A stretch of DNA of 64,000 nucleotides from Streptomyces nojiriensis (GCF_017639205.1 NZ_CP071139.1:3116001-3180000); one strand, 5' to 3'. Shown: positions 1-8,802, numbered from the stretch's first letter. The notes: generated by a model from the letters alone, not told the origin. Numbers and translations: made by a program.

Positions 1-341
1 GCCAGAATGCGGGCCTGCGGTCGCTGGGTGGGAAGGCCGCCGTGCTCTCCGAGGTTGTGCAGGGCCGGCAACGCGCGCAGGTCGCCCATCCCGGCGAGGG
101 CCAGGGCGCGCACCTTCACGCCGTGACCGACGGCGGTCCCGAAGACCCCCTGCTGTCGACGGAGGTCGTCGGCGATCCGGTCGGCATGCCGGGTGGCGGC
201 CCGGCCCGCCTGGACCAGCGCATGGTCGGCGTCGTAGCTCGGCGCTTCGGAACAGACCGCTTCGACCACGACGTCCCAGCACGCCGGATCCGGCCGCCGG
301 TACCGGTGCACGGCCTCGACGGCAGAAGCCACCCGTCTCAC
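1..341 (-). CDS. Unrecognised protein, 3' part outside window
   Basis: The first 113 codons of a minus-strand gene that runs off the left edge. I chose the GTG at 341 because its GTGA overlaps the TGA stop of the DUF397 gene by four bases, the usual translational coupling. The visible N-terminal part is rich in Ala and Arg (MRRVASAVEAVHRYRRPD...) with no signal peptide or membrane segment and no motif I recognise. It reads like a helical, soluble protein. Position as third gene of an XRE-DUF397 operon suggests it is co-expressed with the regulator, but the function is unknown. Confidence 0.6.
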   Translation of the reverse strand, partial: MRRVASAVEAVHRYRRPDPACWDVVVEAVCSEAPSYDADHALVQAGRAATRHADRIADDLRRQQGVFGTAVGHGVKVRALALAGMGDLRALPALHNLGEHGGLPTQRPQARIL

Positions 342-544
342 GAGGTGACGGCGTGGGCGACGAAGCCGCTCCAGGCGGCCGGGGTGACCGCGAGTCGGGC
401 GTACTCGGGACGCTTGGAGTCCCGGACGAGGACGGCGGCGGGGGTGTGGGCGACCTCGACGCAGTCGGGGCCGTCGTTGGTGCTGTAGCTGCTCTTGACC
501 CACGTGAGTGCGGCCAGGCCCTCCACCGACGGCTTCATGGTCAC
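338..544 (-). CDS. DUF397 family small protein
   Basis: A 68-residue protein with the DUF397 hallmark: W-x-K-S-S-Y-S near the N-terminus, then N-x-x-x-C-V-E-V and V-R-D-S-K near the middle. DUF397 proteins occur in actinomycetes nearly always directly downstream of an XRE/DUF5753 regulator (BldB and WhiJ neighbourhoods are known examples) and are thought to modulate that regulator. The ATG overlaps the stop of the upstream regulator by four bases, so the two are translated together. No export signal is visible. The molecular activity of the family is not established. Confidence 0.9.
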   Translation of the reverse strand: MTMKPSVEGLAALTWVKSSYSTNDGPDCVEVAHTPAAVLVRDSKRPEYARLAVTPAAWSGFVAHAVTS

Positions 545-1389
545 GTCTCCCCCAGTACCTTCTCGATGAACGTCAGCGACGCGCGAGGCGTCAGAGCCTG
601 TGCCCGGATCATGCCATAGCGCATGTCCAGGATCTGGACCTCTTTCGGTTCGGTGATCAAGCGACTGACCAGCTGAACTTCGTTGTGTCCGACCGTTGTT
701 CCGTCTTTGAGGCGCATGACCTTGAGAGAGCCCGCCAGACCGGCGTGCTCGTCGACGGCGGTGGGCATCACCTGGATCTCCACGCTGCGGGATTGCCCTA
801 CCTCCAGCAGGTGTTCAAGCTGGCGGCGCAACACCATCTTGCCCCCGATGGGCCGCCGGAGGACAGCCTCTTCCTGCACGACGGTCAGCAGCGGGGCCGG
901 ATGCCGCCGGAGGATTTCCTGGCGCGCCACCCTCGCCGCGACCAAACGCTCGGTCTCGTCCTCCGAGTAAGCCGGGCGCCTCACCCCATAGAGCGCACGG
1001 GTGTACTCCTCGGTCTGGAGCAGGCCCGCCACCGCGACGTTGTCGTACGACCCGATCTCCACCGCCTGGGATTCCAATTTGGCGAGATCCCGGACCTTCT
1101 TCGGATACCGCGCCCGCTGAATGTCCTCCTTCATGGCGGCGATTTTCCCGCACGCCCCCAGGACCTCGTCCGCCTTGTCCAGGAACTCCGGACGCGGAAT
1201 GCGGGCGCCGCGCTCGATCTTGTAGATCAGATTGGCGCCGTAACCCATCCGTTCACCGAACTTGGAACGGTCAAGTCCGCTCGCCTCCCGCCACATTTTC
1301 AACTGGCGTCCCACCGCGGCGATGACCGCCCCGGATTCGTCCTCAGGGTCGAGTTCCCAGCTCGACTCGTCCGTGCCGTCCGTGCTCAC
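541..1389 (-). CDS. XRE-type regulator with DUF5753 domain
   Basis: About 282 residues. An N-terminal helix-turn-helix occupies roughly residues 20-75 (LDRSKFGERMGYGANLIYKI is the HTH core), followed by a DUF5753 domain to the C-terminus (hallmark A-G-L-L-Q-T-E-E-Y-T-R). This is the WhiJ-like family of developmental or stress regulators. The GTG at 1389 is preferred over the GTG at 1395 because GGAGG at 1395-1399 then lies five bases upstream and is not part of the coding sequence. It forms an overlapping operon with DUF397 and the gene at the left edge, and is divergent from the ATPase gene at 1481. Confidence 0.9.
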   Translation of the reverse strand: MSTDGTDESSWELDPEDESGAVIAAVGRQLKMWREASGLDRSKFGERMGYGANLIYKIERGARIPRPEFLDKADEVLGACGKIAAMKEDIQRARYPKKVRDLAKLESQAVEIGSYDNVAVAGLLQTEEYTRALYGVRRPAYSEDETERLVAARVARQEILRRHPAPLLTVVQEEAVLRRPIGGKMVLRRQLEHLLEVGQSRSVEIQVMPTAVDEHAGLAGSLKVMRLKDGTTVGHNEVQLVSRLITEPKEVQILDMRYGMIRAQALTPRASLTFIEKVLGET

Positions 1390-1480
1390 TTCCACCTCCG
1401 CGGGACCGGGAGGACACGGCGGGACGACCTTGGACAGCCGTCGTACACAGCGCCCTCAACTCTGTTCAGGTTACGCACGG

Positions 1481-1957
1481 ATGGCCACGCTGAGTCACGT
1501 GAATCAGGAAACCTGCCTCGTCGCCACGCTCCCGTCCACCCCGCGCGGAGCACGCGCCGCCCGCGCCCTCACGGTCACCCAACTCGCGGAACATCGACTT
1601 CCGTTCGAGGATGCCGCGCAGGTCGTCGCCGAGCTCGCCGCGAACGCCGTGACCCACGGCCGGGTGCCGGGGCGGAACTTCCGGCTCGCGTTGCGGCTCA
1701 CGGACGGGCCTACGCTCCGTATCGAGGTGTCGGACACAAGGCGGGAGTTCGCGCCGTCCGCAGTGCCGGCGGGGCCAGGGGCGGAGTCGGGGCGGGGGCT
1801 GGTCCTGGTCTCCGCGTTCGCCGCGCGCTGGGGGGTCGATCACGGGCCCGCGCCGCTGAAAACGGTATGGGCGGAAATGGATTTGGGAAGTCCGATTTCA
1901 CCGGATCGAGGTTTCCGCGATCCGGTGGCTCGACCACCGGTCACGCACGACGCCTAA
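1481..1957 (+). CDS. ATP-binding regulatory protein (histidine-kinase-like ATPase fold)
   Basis: A 158-residue single-domain GHKL protein of the RsbW-like type common in Streptomyces. The N-box is visible as VVAELAANAVTHG, with ESGRGLVLVSAFAARWGV as the G-box region. Such proteins act as anti-sigma factors or serine kinases, and many copies sit beside DUF5753/DUF397 genes, as here (divergent, 91 bp apart). The start is the first ATG giving the normal family N-terminus; no strong ribosome site is seen. Partner and target are unknown. Confidence 0.85.
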   Translation: MATLSHVNQETCLVATLPSTPRGARAARALTVTQLAEHRLPFEDAAQVVAELAANAVTHGRVPGRNFRLALRLTDGPTLRIEVSDTRREFAPSAVPAGPGAESGRGLVLVSAFAARWGVDHGPAPLKTVWAEMDLGSPISPDRGFRDPVARPPVTHDA

Positions 1958-2097
1958 GGACTGGATAACCGGGGGAAATGACCTCTCCCTACCTCCCCCT
2001 CCCCTCTCACCCGGTCGGGTGAATCACCCCAACCCGGCTGGCGCATATGACAATTCGCCGGGCACTCTGGCTCCCGACAACCCCATAAAACGCGTAC

Positions 2098-2133
2098 GGC
2101 CCTCGTACGGGACTGGCATCCCGAGCGAGGGCC
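2098..2133 (+). promoter_or_regulatory. Inverted repeat upstream of HTH gene
   Basis: Arms 2098-2111 and 2120-2133 pair as GGCCCTCG and CGGG with CCCG and CGAGGGCC, interrupted by a 2x2 mismatch, with an 8-base loop. It lies about 30 bp upstream of the ATG at 2163, after the end of the ATPase gene. It could be an attenuator-like RNA hairpin, a terminator for the upstream gene, or an operator for the HTH protein. Confidence 0.5.
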
Positions 2134-2162
2134 TGACCACAGAGGAAGCAAACACCTTCCCC

Positions 2163-2996
2163 ATGGCTGACCAGCAGCTTAGCGCCCCTGTGCGCGTCCC
2201 GTCGGGCATCCGGCACATCAACCACGACCACCGTCGCGGCTACGTCAAGATCGGCAACCATCTCGCCCAGCACCGCGAGCTGAGCATGACGGCGATCGGG
2301 CTGGCCACGCACATCCAGTCCCTCCCCACCGGCTGCAAGGTGACCATCAAGGCCCTGGCCGAACGCTTCCCGGAGGGCGAGGTCCGCATCGCAGCCGCCC
2401 TGCGCGAGCTGGAGGCGCACGGCTACCTCATGCGCTCCAAGGAGCGGCTCCCGTCCGGGCATATCGTGACCTGCACGGTCTCGTACAACAACCCGCCCGC
2501 CAGGTTGGCGGAGGCGGCCTGCGAGCGGCGCGAGCCGGAGCCGTCCCCGGACCCCGCCCCGGAGCACGAGCCCGAGCCCACGCCTGCCGCCGAAGCCGTG
2601 CCGGAGGAAGACGTCCCGGAGGTCGAGCTCCAGGCCCGTGAGCTGCTGGCCCGGCTGCGGCTGCGTGATCCCCGGCTGGTGCTGTCCGAGCGCGACACGG
2701 TGCGGCTGGCACCGGCCGTGGCCGTCTGGCTGGAGCGCGGGCTCGTACCGGGCGCCGTCACCGCCGCGCTGACGCGTGCACTGCCGCAGACGGTGATCCA
2801 CTCCCCGGCCGCCCTGCTCGCCCACCGCCTGCGGGAACAGCTACCGCCCCGGCTCCCGGACCTCTGGTCGGCGTACCCCGCGCTCCCCGACCGCGAGGTC
2901 CATCCGCTCCGCTCGTGCGAAGACTGCGACCGCGCCTTCCGCTCCCCCGTCCCCGGGCGATGCACGGACTGCGCGGCAGCAGCATCAGCTGCCTGA
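2163..2996 (+). CDS. Helix-turn-helix protein, Streptomyces paralogous family
   Basis: 277 residues from the ATG at 2163; an in-frame GTG at 2019 would add 48 poorly conserved-looking residues across the hairpin, so it is less likely. Residues about 15-105 form a winged-helix-like domain (INHDHRRGYVKIGNHLAQH, then LTAIGLATHIQSLPTG, and EGEVRIAAALRELEAHGYL). A Pro/Glu-rich linker follows, then a helical domain and a C-terminal zinc-ribbon-like motif (C-x2-C ... C-x2-C: SCEDCDRAF and GRCTDCA). Proteins like this occur in many copies per Streptomyces genome as putative DNA-binding proteins. Target unknown. Start region has only a distant GAGGAA at 2142-2147. Confidence 0.8.
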   Translation: MADQQLSAPVRVPSGIRHINHDHRRGYVKIGNHLAQHRELSMTAIGLATHIQSLPTGCKVTIKALAERFPEGEVRIAAALRELEAHGYLMRSKERLPSGHIVTCTVSYNNPPARLAEAACERREPEPSPDPAPEHEPEPTPAAEAVPEEDVPEVELQARELLARLRLRDPRLVLSERDTVRLAPAVAVWLERGLVPGAVTAALTRALPQTVIHSPAALLAHRLREQLPPRLPDLWSAYPALPDREVHPLRSCEDCDRAFRSPVPGRCTDCAAAASAA

Positions 2997-3099
2997 CGCC
3001 TGTACCTGTGTTGCGGATTCGCATGCCGGAGCTCTGCCGCTCCTGGTAACTGTGGAGCCTCAGGGTGTCGGTCCTTCTCATCGGGCGGGGGTGGGTGTC

Positions 3100-6000
3100 A
3101 TGGCCTTGCCTGGCGCGAGCAGTTCCGAGGGCGGCGTGGAGGGTCCGCGGCGGTACCTGATCGCCGCAGTGGTGGCCGAGTACCCGAAGAACCGGGACTG
3201 GGACCGGCCCGGCCTGCTGGAGGCCCGCGACAAGGTCGTCGACCTGTTCACCGGCCGGCTCGGCTACCGCCTCCACGATTCGCTGCCGCTCAACCCCACG
3301 GGACGGCAACTGACAGACGCCCTGCGCGCGTTCTGCACGTCACCGGAGCGCCGGGAGGACGACCTCCTCACGATCTACCTGTCCTGCCACGGCGAGATCC
3401 TCGACGACGGCGAGGAACACGTCCTGCTCACCACCGACACCGACCCCGAGGACCTGACCTACACCGCCCTGCCGACCGCCGACCTGACGCGGGCCGTGCT
3501 GCGCGGGTCCCGGATCCGGCGGGTCCTGCTCCTGCTGGACGCCTGTTACGTCGGCCAGGGCGGCAACCAGATGGCCGCCGCCGCGCTGGAGCGTCTCGGT
3601 GCGACCTGGGGCAGGAGTTCCGGTTCGGGGCTGGTGGTCGTCTCCTCCGCGCAACCGAACCAGTCGGCCGCGACGGGTGCCTTCCCGAAGCTGCTGGAGG
3701 ACGCGGTCACCGGCCTGTCGGTCGCCGGGCACGGCCCGGACACGCTCTCGGTGAACGCGGTGGTGCAGCACATCAACGGCTCGAAGGAGCGGCCCGGCCA
3801 TCAGCGGATCGGCCTGGCGATGGTGGGCCTGGACGGCGAGCCTCCGGCGTTCTTCCCCAACCCCCGCCACGACGTCCGGCTGAACGAGGTCGACCTCGCA
3901 CTGCAGCGGGCCGCCGCGTTCGACGAGGAGGACCGGAGGCGGGAGACGGAGTTCACGTCCCGGCTGCTGGTCCGCGCGATGGGCTACAACAGCCAGGCCG
4001 GGGCGGCAGCGTGGTGGTTCAGCGGCCGCCGCACCGCCCTCCGAGATCTCGCGTCATGGCTCAACGACCGTACCGGCGGCGACCGGTCGGTGTGCCGGGT
4101 GGTGACCGCGGCCCCCGGCTCGGGCAAGACGGCCGTGCTGGGTCTGGTCGCCGCGCTCACCCATCCCGAGCGGCACGGGACCGTACCCCTGCACGCCCTC
4201 GGCCTGCCCGCCGACCTGCTGGACGTCGGCGCGGTCGATGCCGCCGTCTACGCCCAGCGCCTGACCGACACCGAGGTCCTGGAGGCCGTCTGCGCCGCCG
4301 CGCGCGTCCGGGCCGCAACCGTCGGCGAACTCCTCGAAGCCCTCGGCCGGCGGGCACGGCCGCTGACCGTCCTCATCGACGCCCTCGACGAAGCCGCCAC
4401 CCCCGGCACCCTCTGCAGTTCGGTGCTGCGCCCGCTCATCGAGCACTCCGGCGGCCGCCTCCGCCTGCTCCTCGGCACGCGCCCCTATCTCCTGCCCCGC
4501 CTCGGCATCGGCCCCGCCGACACCGTCGACCTCGACGACGCCCGCTACGCCGACCCCGAGGCCCTGGCCGTGTACGCCGCGCGCAACCTGCTCGAAGCCC
4601 ACCGTGCCTCCCCCTACCGCGAGCGGCTCGGGGCCGTGCAGCCCGTGGCGAAGGCCGTCGCCCAGGCCGCCGGGCACTCCTTCCTCATCGCCCGCCTCAC
4701 CGCCGGCACCCTCGCCGCCACCCCGGCCATCCCCGATGCGAACGACCCCGCCTGGCGCGCATCGCTGCCCCGGCACGCGGGCGACGCCATGCGCCGCGAC
4801 CTCCACCAACGCCTCGGCGACGACGCCCGACGCGCCACGGACCTGCTGCGGCCGCTGGCCTACTCGCAGGGGCAGGGCCTGCCCTGGGAGGACATCTGGG
4901 CCCCTCTCGCCACCGCGATCTCCGGCCGCGCCTACACGGACGACGACCTCGTGTGGCTGCGTAGCGAGGCCGGTTCGTACGTGGTCGAGGCCACCGAGAA
5001 CGGCCGCTCCGCCTACCGGCTCTACCACGAGGCGATGGCCGAGCACCTGCGCGAGGGCACGGACCCCGAGGCGGTGCACGCGGCGTACGCGCGTGTCCTC
5101 ACCGCCCGCGTCCCCTGCCACGTCGACGCGACCCCCAACTGGTCCCGGGCCCATCCCTACGCCCTGGCCCACCTCGCCCACCACGCGGCCCAGGCCGGGC
5201 TCCTCGACGAGGTGCTGGCCGACAGCGAGTACCTGGTCCACGCCGAGCCCCGCGGCCTCACCCCGTACCTGCACCGCGCCCACGGCGACACGGCCCGGCT
5301 GGCCGCCGCGGTGTACCGCACGAGCGTCCACCTCCACCGGGACGCCACCGCGCAACTGCGCCGCCAGACCCTCGCCCTGGACGCGGCCCGCGCCGGCGCC
5401 CCCGACCTCCACGGCAGCCTCACGAGCCGCATCCCACCCGGCGACTGGGCCCCCGTCTGGGCCACCGGCAGCACTTTCAGTTCCGCCTTACGGGACACCC
5501 TCACCGGCCACGACGGCTCGGTGCATGCGGTGGCATGCACCGAACTGGACGGTCATCCGGTCGCCGTCACCGGCGGAAACGACGGGACCGTACGAATCTG
5601 GCACCTGAACGTCGGCCAAGGCATCGGCAAGCCCATCACCGCCCACGACGGTCCCGTGCGCGCCGTGGCCTGCACGGCCGTCAGGGGCAACCCGGTCGCA
5701 GTCACCGGCGGGGACGACGGAACGGTGCGGATCTGGGACCTCAGCACCCGCCAAGCCATCGGCGAACCCATCACCGGCCACAACGGGTGGGTCATGACGG
5801 TGGCCTGCACAATGATCGACGGCAACCCGGTCGCAGTCACCGGTGGGGACGACGGAACCGTACGGATCTGGGACCTCAGCACCCGCCAAGCCATCGGCGA
5901 ACCCATCACCGGCCACAACGGGTGGGTCATGACGGTGGCCTGCACAATGATCGACGGAAAACCGGTCGCAGTCACCGGTGGGAATGACGGAACGTTCAAG

Positions 6001-7359
6001 ACGTGGGACCTGAACACCCGCCAAGGCCTCGGCGAAGCCATCACCGGGCACGACTACTGGGTTCGTGCGGTCGCCTGCACGACGATCGACGGAAAACCGG
6101 TCGCCGTCACCGCCGGGGACGACGGGACTGCACGGGTCTGGGAGCTGAACACCCGCCAAGGCCTCGGCGAAGCCATCACCGGCCACGACTACTGGGTTCG
6201 TGCGGTCGCCTGCACGACGATCGACGGAAAACCGGTCGCAGTCACCGGCGGAAACGACGGGACGGTACGCATGTGGGACGCCGCCACCGGCCAAACCGTC
6301 GGCGGCCCCCTCGCCAGCCACGACGGCTGGGTACATGCGGTGGCCTGCACCGTGATCGATGATCGCCCGGTCGCCGTCACCGGCGGACGCGACGGGACCG
6401 TACGGGTCTGGGACCTCAACACTCCGCCAACCGTCGGCAGTCCACTCGCCGGCCACGACGACTGGGTGTACGGGGCGGCCTGCACAACGATCGATGGTCA
6501 CCCGGTCGCTGTCACCGCCGGGGACGACGGGACCGTACGCGTGTGGGACGCGCGCACCGGCCAAACCACCGGCGAACCCCTCACCGGCCACGACGGCTGG
6601 GTGCGCGCGGTGGCCTGCACGGTGATCGACGGAAAACCGGTCGCCGTCACCGCCGGACGCGACGCGACCGTACGGATCTGGGACCTCAACAGCCGCCAAG
6701 CCATCGGCGAACCAGTCACCGGCCACAACGACCGGATTCGGGCCGTGGCCTGTACGACGATCGACGGCAACCCGGTCGCCGTCACGGGCGGGCACCACGG
6801 GACCGTACGGATCTGGGACCTCAGCACCCGCCAAGCCATCGGCGAACCACTCACCGGCCACGACGGGTGGGCGTACGCGGTAGCCTGCACGATGGTCGAC
6901 GATCGCCCGGTCGCCGTCACCGGCGGACGCGACGGGACCGTACGGATCTGGGACCTCAACACCCGTCAAGCCATCGGCGAACCCCTCACCGGCCACGACG
7001 ACTGGGTGCGCGCCGTCGCCTGCACGACGATCGACGGAAAACCGGTCGCCGTCACCGCCGGGGACGAGGGGACGCTCAGGATGTGGGACCTGAACACCCA
7101 CCGAGCCATCGGCGAACCCCTCACCGGCCACGACGGCTGGGTGCGGGCCGTGGCCTGCGGGGTGATCGACGGCAACCCGGTCGCCATCACCGGCGGACGC
7201 GACGCGACGATCCGGCTCTGGGACCTGCGGACCTGGTCGGTCAGCACGAGAATCTTCCTCGGCCAACCGACCGCCATCGCTCTCACCGACACCGGCGACC
7301 TCGCCTTCTGCTACCGCGACGACGTCGCCCTCTTCCGCCGCAGGCCCCACTCCGCATGA
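3100..7359 (+). CDS. Caspase-like protease - NTPase - WD40 repeat protein (STAND type)
   Basis: About 1419 residues from ATG 3100 (a GTG at 3052 would add 16). Residues about 15-230 form a caspase/peptidase C14 domain with the catalytic pair His97 (LSCHGE) and Cys149 (LLDACYVGQ). A P-loop NTPase follows, with Walker A APGSGKT at 338-344 and Walker B LTVLIDALDEAA near 422. After a helical region (about 530-800) come 13 complete WD40 repeats of 43 residues and a degenerate 14th. This is the domain order of signal-transducing NTPases linked to programmed cell death and antiphage defence. No signal peptide; cytoplasmic. Substrate and trigger unknown. Coding density is typical of the chromosome. 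Confidence 0.9.
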   Translation: MALPGASSSEGGVEGPRRYLIAAVVAEYPKNRDWDRPGLLEARDKVVDLFTGRLGYRLHDSLPLNPTGRQLTDALRAFCTSPERREDDLLTIYLSCHGEILDDGEEHVLLTTDTDPEDLTYTALPTADLTRAVLRGSRIRRVLLLLDACYVGQGGNQMAAAALERLGATWGRSSGSGLVVVSSAQPNQSAATGAFPKLLEDAVTGLSVAGHGPDTLSVNAVVQHINGSKERPGHQRIGLAMVGLDGEPPAFFPNPRHDVRLNEVDLALQRAAAFDEEDRRRETEFTSRLLVRAMGYNSQAGAAAWWFSGRRTALRDLASWLNDRTGGDRSVCRVVTAAPGSGKTAVLGLVAALTHPERHGTVPLHALGLPADLLDVGAVDAAVYAQRLTDTEVLEAVCAAARVRAATVGELLEALGRRARPLTVLIDALDEAATPGTLCSSVLRPLIEHSGGRLRLLLGTRPYLLPRLGIGPADTVDLDDARYADPEALAVYAARNLLEAHRASPYRERLGAVQPVAKAVAQAAGHSFLIARLTAGTLAATPAIPDANDPAWRASLPRHAGDAMRRDLHQRLGDDARRATDLLRPLAYSQGQGLPWEDIWAPLATAISGRAYTDDDLVWLRSEAGSYVVEATENGRSAYRLYHEAMAEHLREGTDPEAVHAAYARVLTARVPCHVDATPNWSRAHPYALAHLAHHAAQAGLLDEVLADSEYLVHAEPRGLTPYLHRAHGDTARLAAAVYRTSVHLHRDATAQLRRQTLALDAARAGAPDLHGSLTSRIPPGDWAPVWATGSTFSSALRDTLTGHDGSVHAVACTELDGHPVAVTGGNDGTVRIWHLNVGQGIGKPITAHDGPVRAVACTAVRGNPVAVTGGDDGTVRIWDLSTRQAIGEPITGHNGWVMTVACTMIDGNPVAVTGGDDGTVRIWDLSTRQAIGEPITGHNGWVMTVACTMIDGKPVAVTGGNDGTFKTWDLNTRQGLGEAITGHDYWVRAVACTTIDGKPVAVTAGDDGTARVWELNTRQGLGEAITGHDYWVRAVACTTIDGKPVAVTGGNDGTVRMWDAATGQTVGGPLASHDGWVHAVACTVIDDRPVAVTGGRDGTVRVWDLNTPPTVGSPLAGHDDWVYGAACTTIDGHPVAVTAGDDGTVRVWDARTGQTTGEPLTGHDGWVRAVACTVIDGKPVAVTAGRDATVRIWDLNSRQAIGEPVTGHNDRIRAVACTTIDGNPVAVTGGHHGTVRIWDLSTRQAIGEPLTGHDGWAYAVACTMVDDRPVAVTGGRDGTVRIWDLNTRQAIGEPLTGHDDWVRAVACTTIDGKPVAVTAGDEGTLRMWDLNTHRAIGEPLTGHDGWVRAVACGVIDGNPVAITGGRDATIRLWDLRTWSVSTRIFLGQPTAIALTDTGDLAFCYRDDVALFRRRPHSA
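5500..7230 (+). repeat. Array of 13 WD40-encoding 129-bp direct repeats
   Basis: Thirteen in-frame units of 129 bp (43 codons), each beginning with codons for L-T-G-H-D/N-G-W-V and ending with R-I-W-D-L-N-T-R-Q. Units 3 and 4 (about 5770-6027) differ by only a few bases. The uniform length and high DNA identity point to recent unequal recombination or gene conversion. A degenerate half-unit follows to 7350. Confidence 0.9.
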
Positions 7360-7532
7360 CCGACCGCCCCAGGTCGTGGGGACGTGCCACCGGTCGTACC
7401 GTGGAAGGAGGCGCGCGCCCCCGCAGCAGCCTGCGGCGGTGCACGTGCCCGCACAGGCCGTGCGGCGCCCTGGCCCCGAGGGGCGGGTGTCATGGGCGGC
7501 TACCCACGACCCCCGACGAGGGGAAAACTCTG

Positions 7533-8060
7533 ATGCGTACCAAGAACGGCCGGATCCGTCGCGTGTGCGCCGCCGCCTGTACCGTCCCGCTGCTCGTGCT
7601 CGGCGGCGCGGCCACCGCGATCGCCGTCCCGGCGGCCGCCACGGCGACGTCGGCATCCGTCACCAGCAGCGTGCAGCAGTCCACGCCGGACGAGATCCTC
7701 GCGCTGGTCAACGCCGAACGCGCCAAGGTGAATTGCGAGCCCCTGACGGTGGACCCGCGGCTCGCGGCGGCCGCCCAGGCGCACGCCGACGACATGGCGG
7801 CGAACGGGCTGACCGCACACACCGGCTCGGACGGGTCCAGCGCCCTGTCCCGTATGGAGAAGGCCGGCTACTCGCCCGCAGGCCCGTCCTCGGAGAACGT
7901 CTCCGGACCGGGCTACGACTCCTCCAAGGCCCACGTGGACGGCTGGATGAAGAGCACCGGCGGCCACCGGGAGACCATCTTGAACTGCACGTTCAAGCAG
8001 ACCGGGATCGGCACCAACGGCCAGTACGCCGTCGAGCTCTTCGCCGTCCAGTCGAGGTAG
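7533..8060 (+). CDS. Secreted CAP/SCP-domain protein
   Basis: 175 residues. A Sec signal peptide spans about 1-35 (RRVCAAACTVPLLVLGGAAT core). The CAP (SCP/TAPS) domain runs from about 50 to 175: ILALVNAERAKVNCEPL, then AAQAHADDMAANG, HTGSDGS, SSENVSG and GGHRETILNC, which are the four usual CAP signatures. Bacterial CAP proteins are secreted, stable, cysteine-bridged proteins of unclear enzymatic role. ATG 7533 has GAGGGG about 13 bases upstream. It precedes two small secreted proteins in the same direction and is related to the CAP protein at 9244. Confidence 0.92.
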   Translation: MRTKNGRIRRVCAAACTVPLLVLGGAATAIAVPAAATATSASVTSSVQQSTPDEILALVNAERAKVNCEPLTVDPRLAAAAQAHADDMAANGLTAHTGSDGSSALSRMEKAGYSPAGPSSENVSGPGYDSSKAHVDGWMKSTGGHRETILNCTFKQTGIGTNGQYAVELFAVQSR

Positions 8061-8110
8061 CCGCACAGCCGATCCAGCACCGAACCGATTCGGAGAGCAG
8101 GTACGTCCCC

Positions 8111-8383
8111 ATGCACATGTCGACCCGTGTCGCCGGTGTGCTCACCAGCCTGGCCCTCGCCCTCGGCGGCGCCGCCTTCGCGGCGCCCGCCGCCCATGCG
8201 GATGTCACGGCCTGCATCAACCAGGTCGAACGCGAGCTGCAGGGCGGCGAGGCCCCGGACTCCGTCCGCATGGCCTGCTACGTCGGCCTGACCGGCGACA
8301 ACGAGCAGTGCGTGTCCGGCCTGACCGCCGCAGGCGTCACCAACGGGACGTCGGTGAGCGCCTGCCGGGTGGCCCCCGAGTAG
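8111..8383 (+). CDS. Small secreted four-cysteine protein
   Basis: 90 residues: a clear signal peptide (VAGVLTSLALALGGAAFA, cleavage near APAAHA-DV) and a mature part of about 57 residues with four cysteines (TACI, MACY, EQCV, SACR). The spacing matches its neighbour at 8446, so both belong to one tandemly duplicated family with probably two disulfides. An in-frame ATG at 8117 is an alternative start. The leader sequence GAGAGCAGGT is shared with the next gene. No known family recognised; function unknown. Confidence 0.8.
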   Translation: MHMSTRVAGVLTSLALALGGAAFAAPAAHADVTACINQVERELQGGEAPDSVRMACYVGLTGDNEQCVSGLTAAGVTNGTSVSACRVAPE

Positions 8384-8445
8384 GAGTTCCGCCGCCCGTG
8401 CCACCGCCCGTGCCCCACTCGTTTCCGAGAGCAGGTGTGTGCCCC

Positions 8446-8721
8446 ATGCGCACGTCGACCCGAATCGCCGGTGTGCTCACCGGCCTGACCCTCGCCCTCG
8501 GCGGCGCCGCCCTCGTCGCCCCCGCCGCCCACGCGGACATCCCCGCCTGCACGAACATGGCCGCGCAGGCGGGTGCCGAGGCCACCGACGCCGTCACGGC
8601 GGCCTGTCGGCAGGGTGTGAGCGGCGATCTGCAGGGCTGCGTGAGCGGCCTGACCGCGGCCGGAGTGCCGGGTGGCGCCGCGAACGGTGCCTGCCGGACG
8701 GCGGCCCTGGAACCGCGGTAG
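8446..8721 (+). CDS. Small secreted four-cysteine protein, paralogue
   Basis: 91 residues, paralogous to the gene at 8111: nearly the same signal peptide (RIAGVLTGLTLALGGAALVA, cleavage near PAAHA-DI) and the same four-cysteine pattern (PACT, AACR, QGCV, GACR), with a common VSGLTAAGV segment. The shared upstream sequence GAGAGCAGGTGTG is evidence of duplication including the ribosome-binding region. Followed by a terminator hairpin. Function unknown. Confidence 0.8.
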   Translation: MRTSTRIAGVLTGLTLALGGAALVAPAAHADIPACTNMAAQAGAEATDAVTAACRQGVSGDLQGCVSGLTAAGVPGGAANGACRTAALEPR

Positions 8722-8758
8722 GGCCCGCGGAGCATCGGCGGCGGACGTATCGCCCGTA

Positions 8759-8802
8759 GCGTCCGTTTTCCCTTCGAGTTGTTCGAGGGGAAAACGGGCG
8801 CT
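8759..8802 (+). terminator. Hairpin after small secreted protein gene
   Basis: An imperfect inverted repeat: GTTTTCCC and CGAG on the left pair with CGAG and GGGGAAAAC on the right around TTGTT, extended by GCGTCC/GGGCGC. It lies 38 bp after the stop at 8721 and ends the 7.5-8.7 kb group. Confidence 0.7.

Noticed and set aside
508..1968. Long plus-strand open frames over the DUF5753 gene
   Set aside because: They are antisense frames kept open by high GC; the minus-strand frame has clear HTH and DUF5753 motifs and tight operon overlaps.
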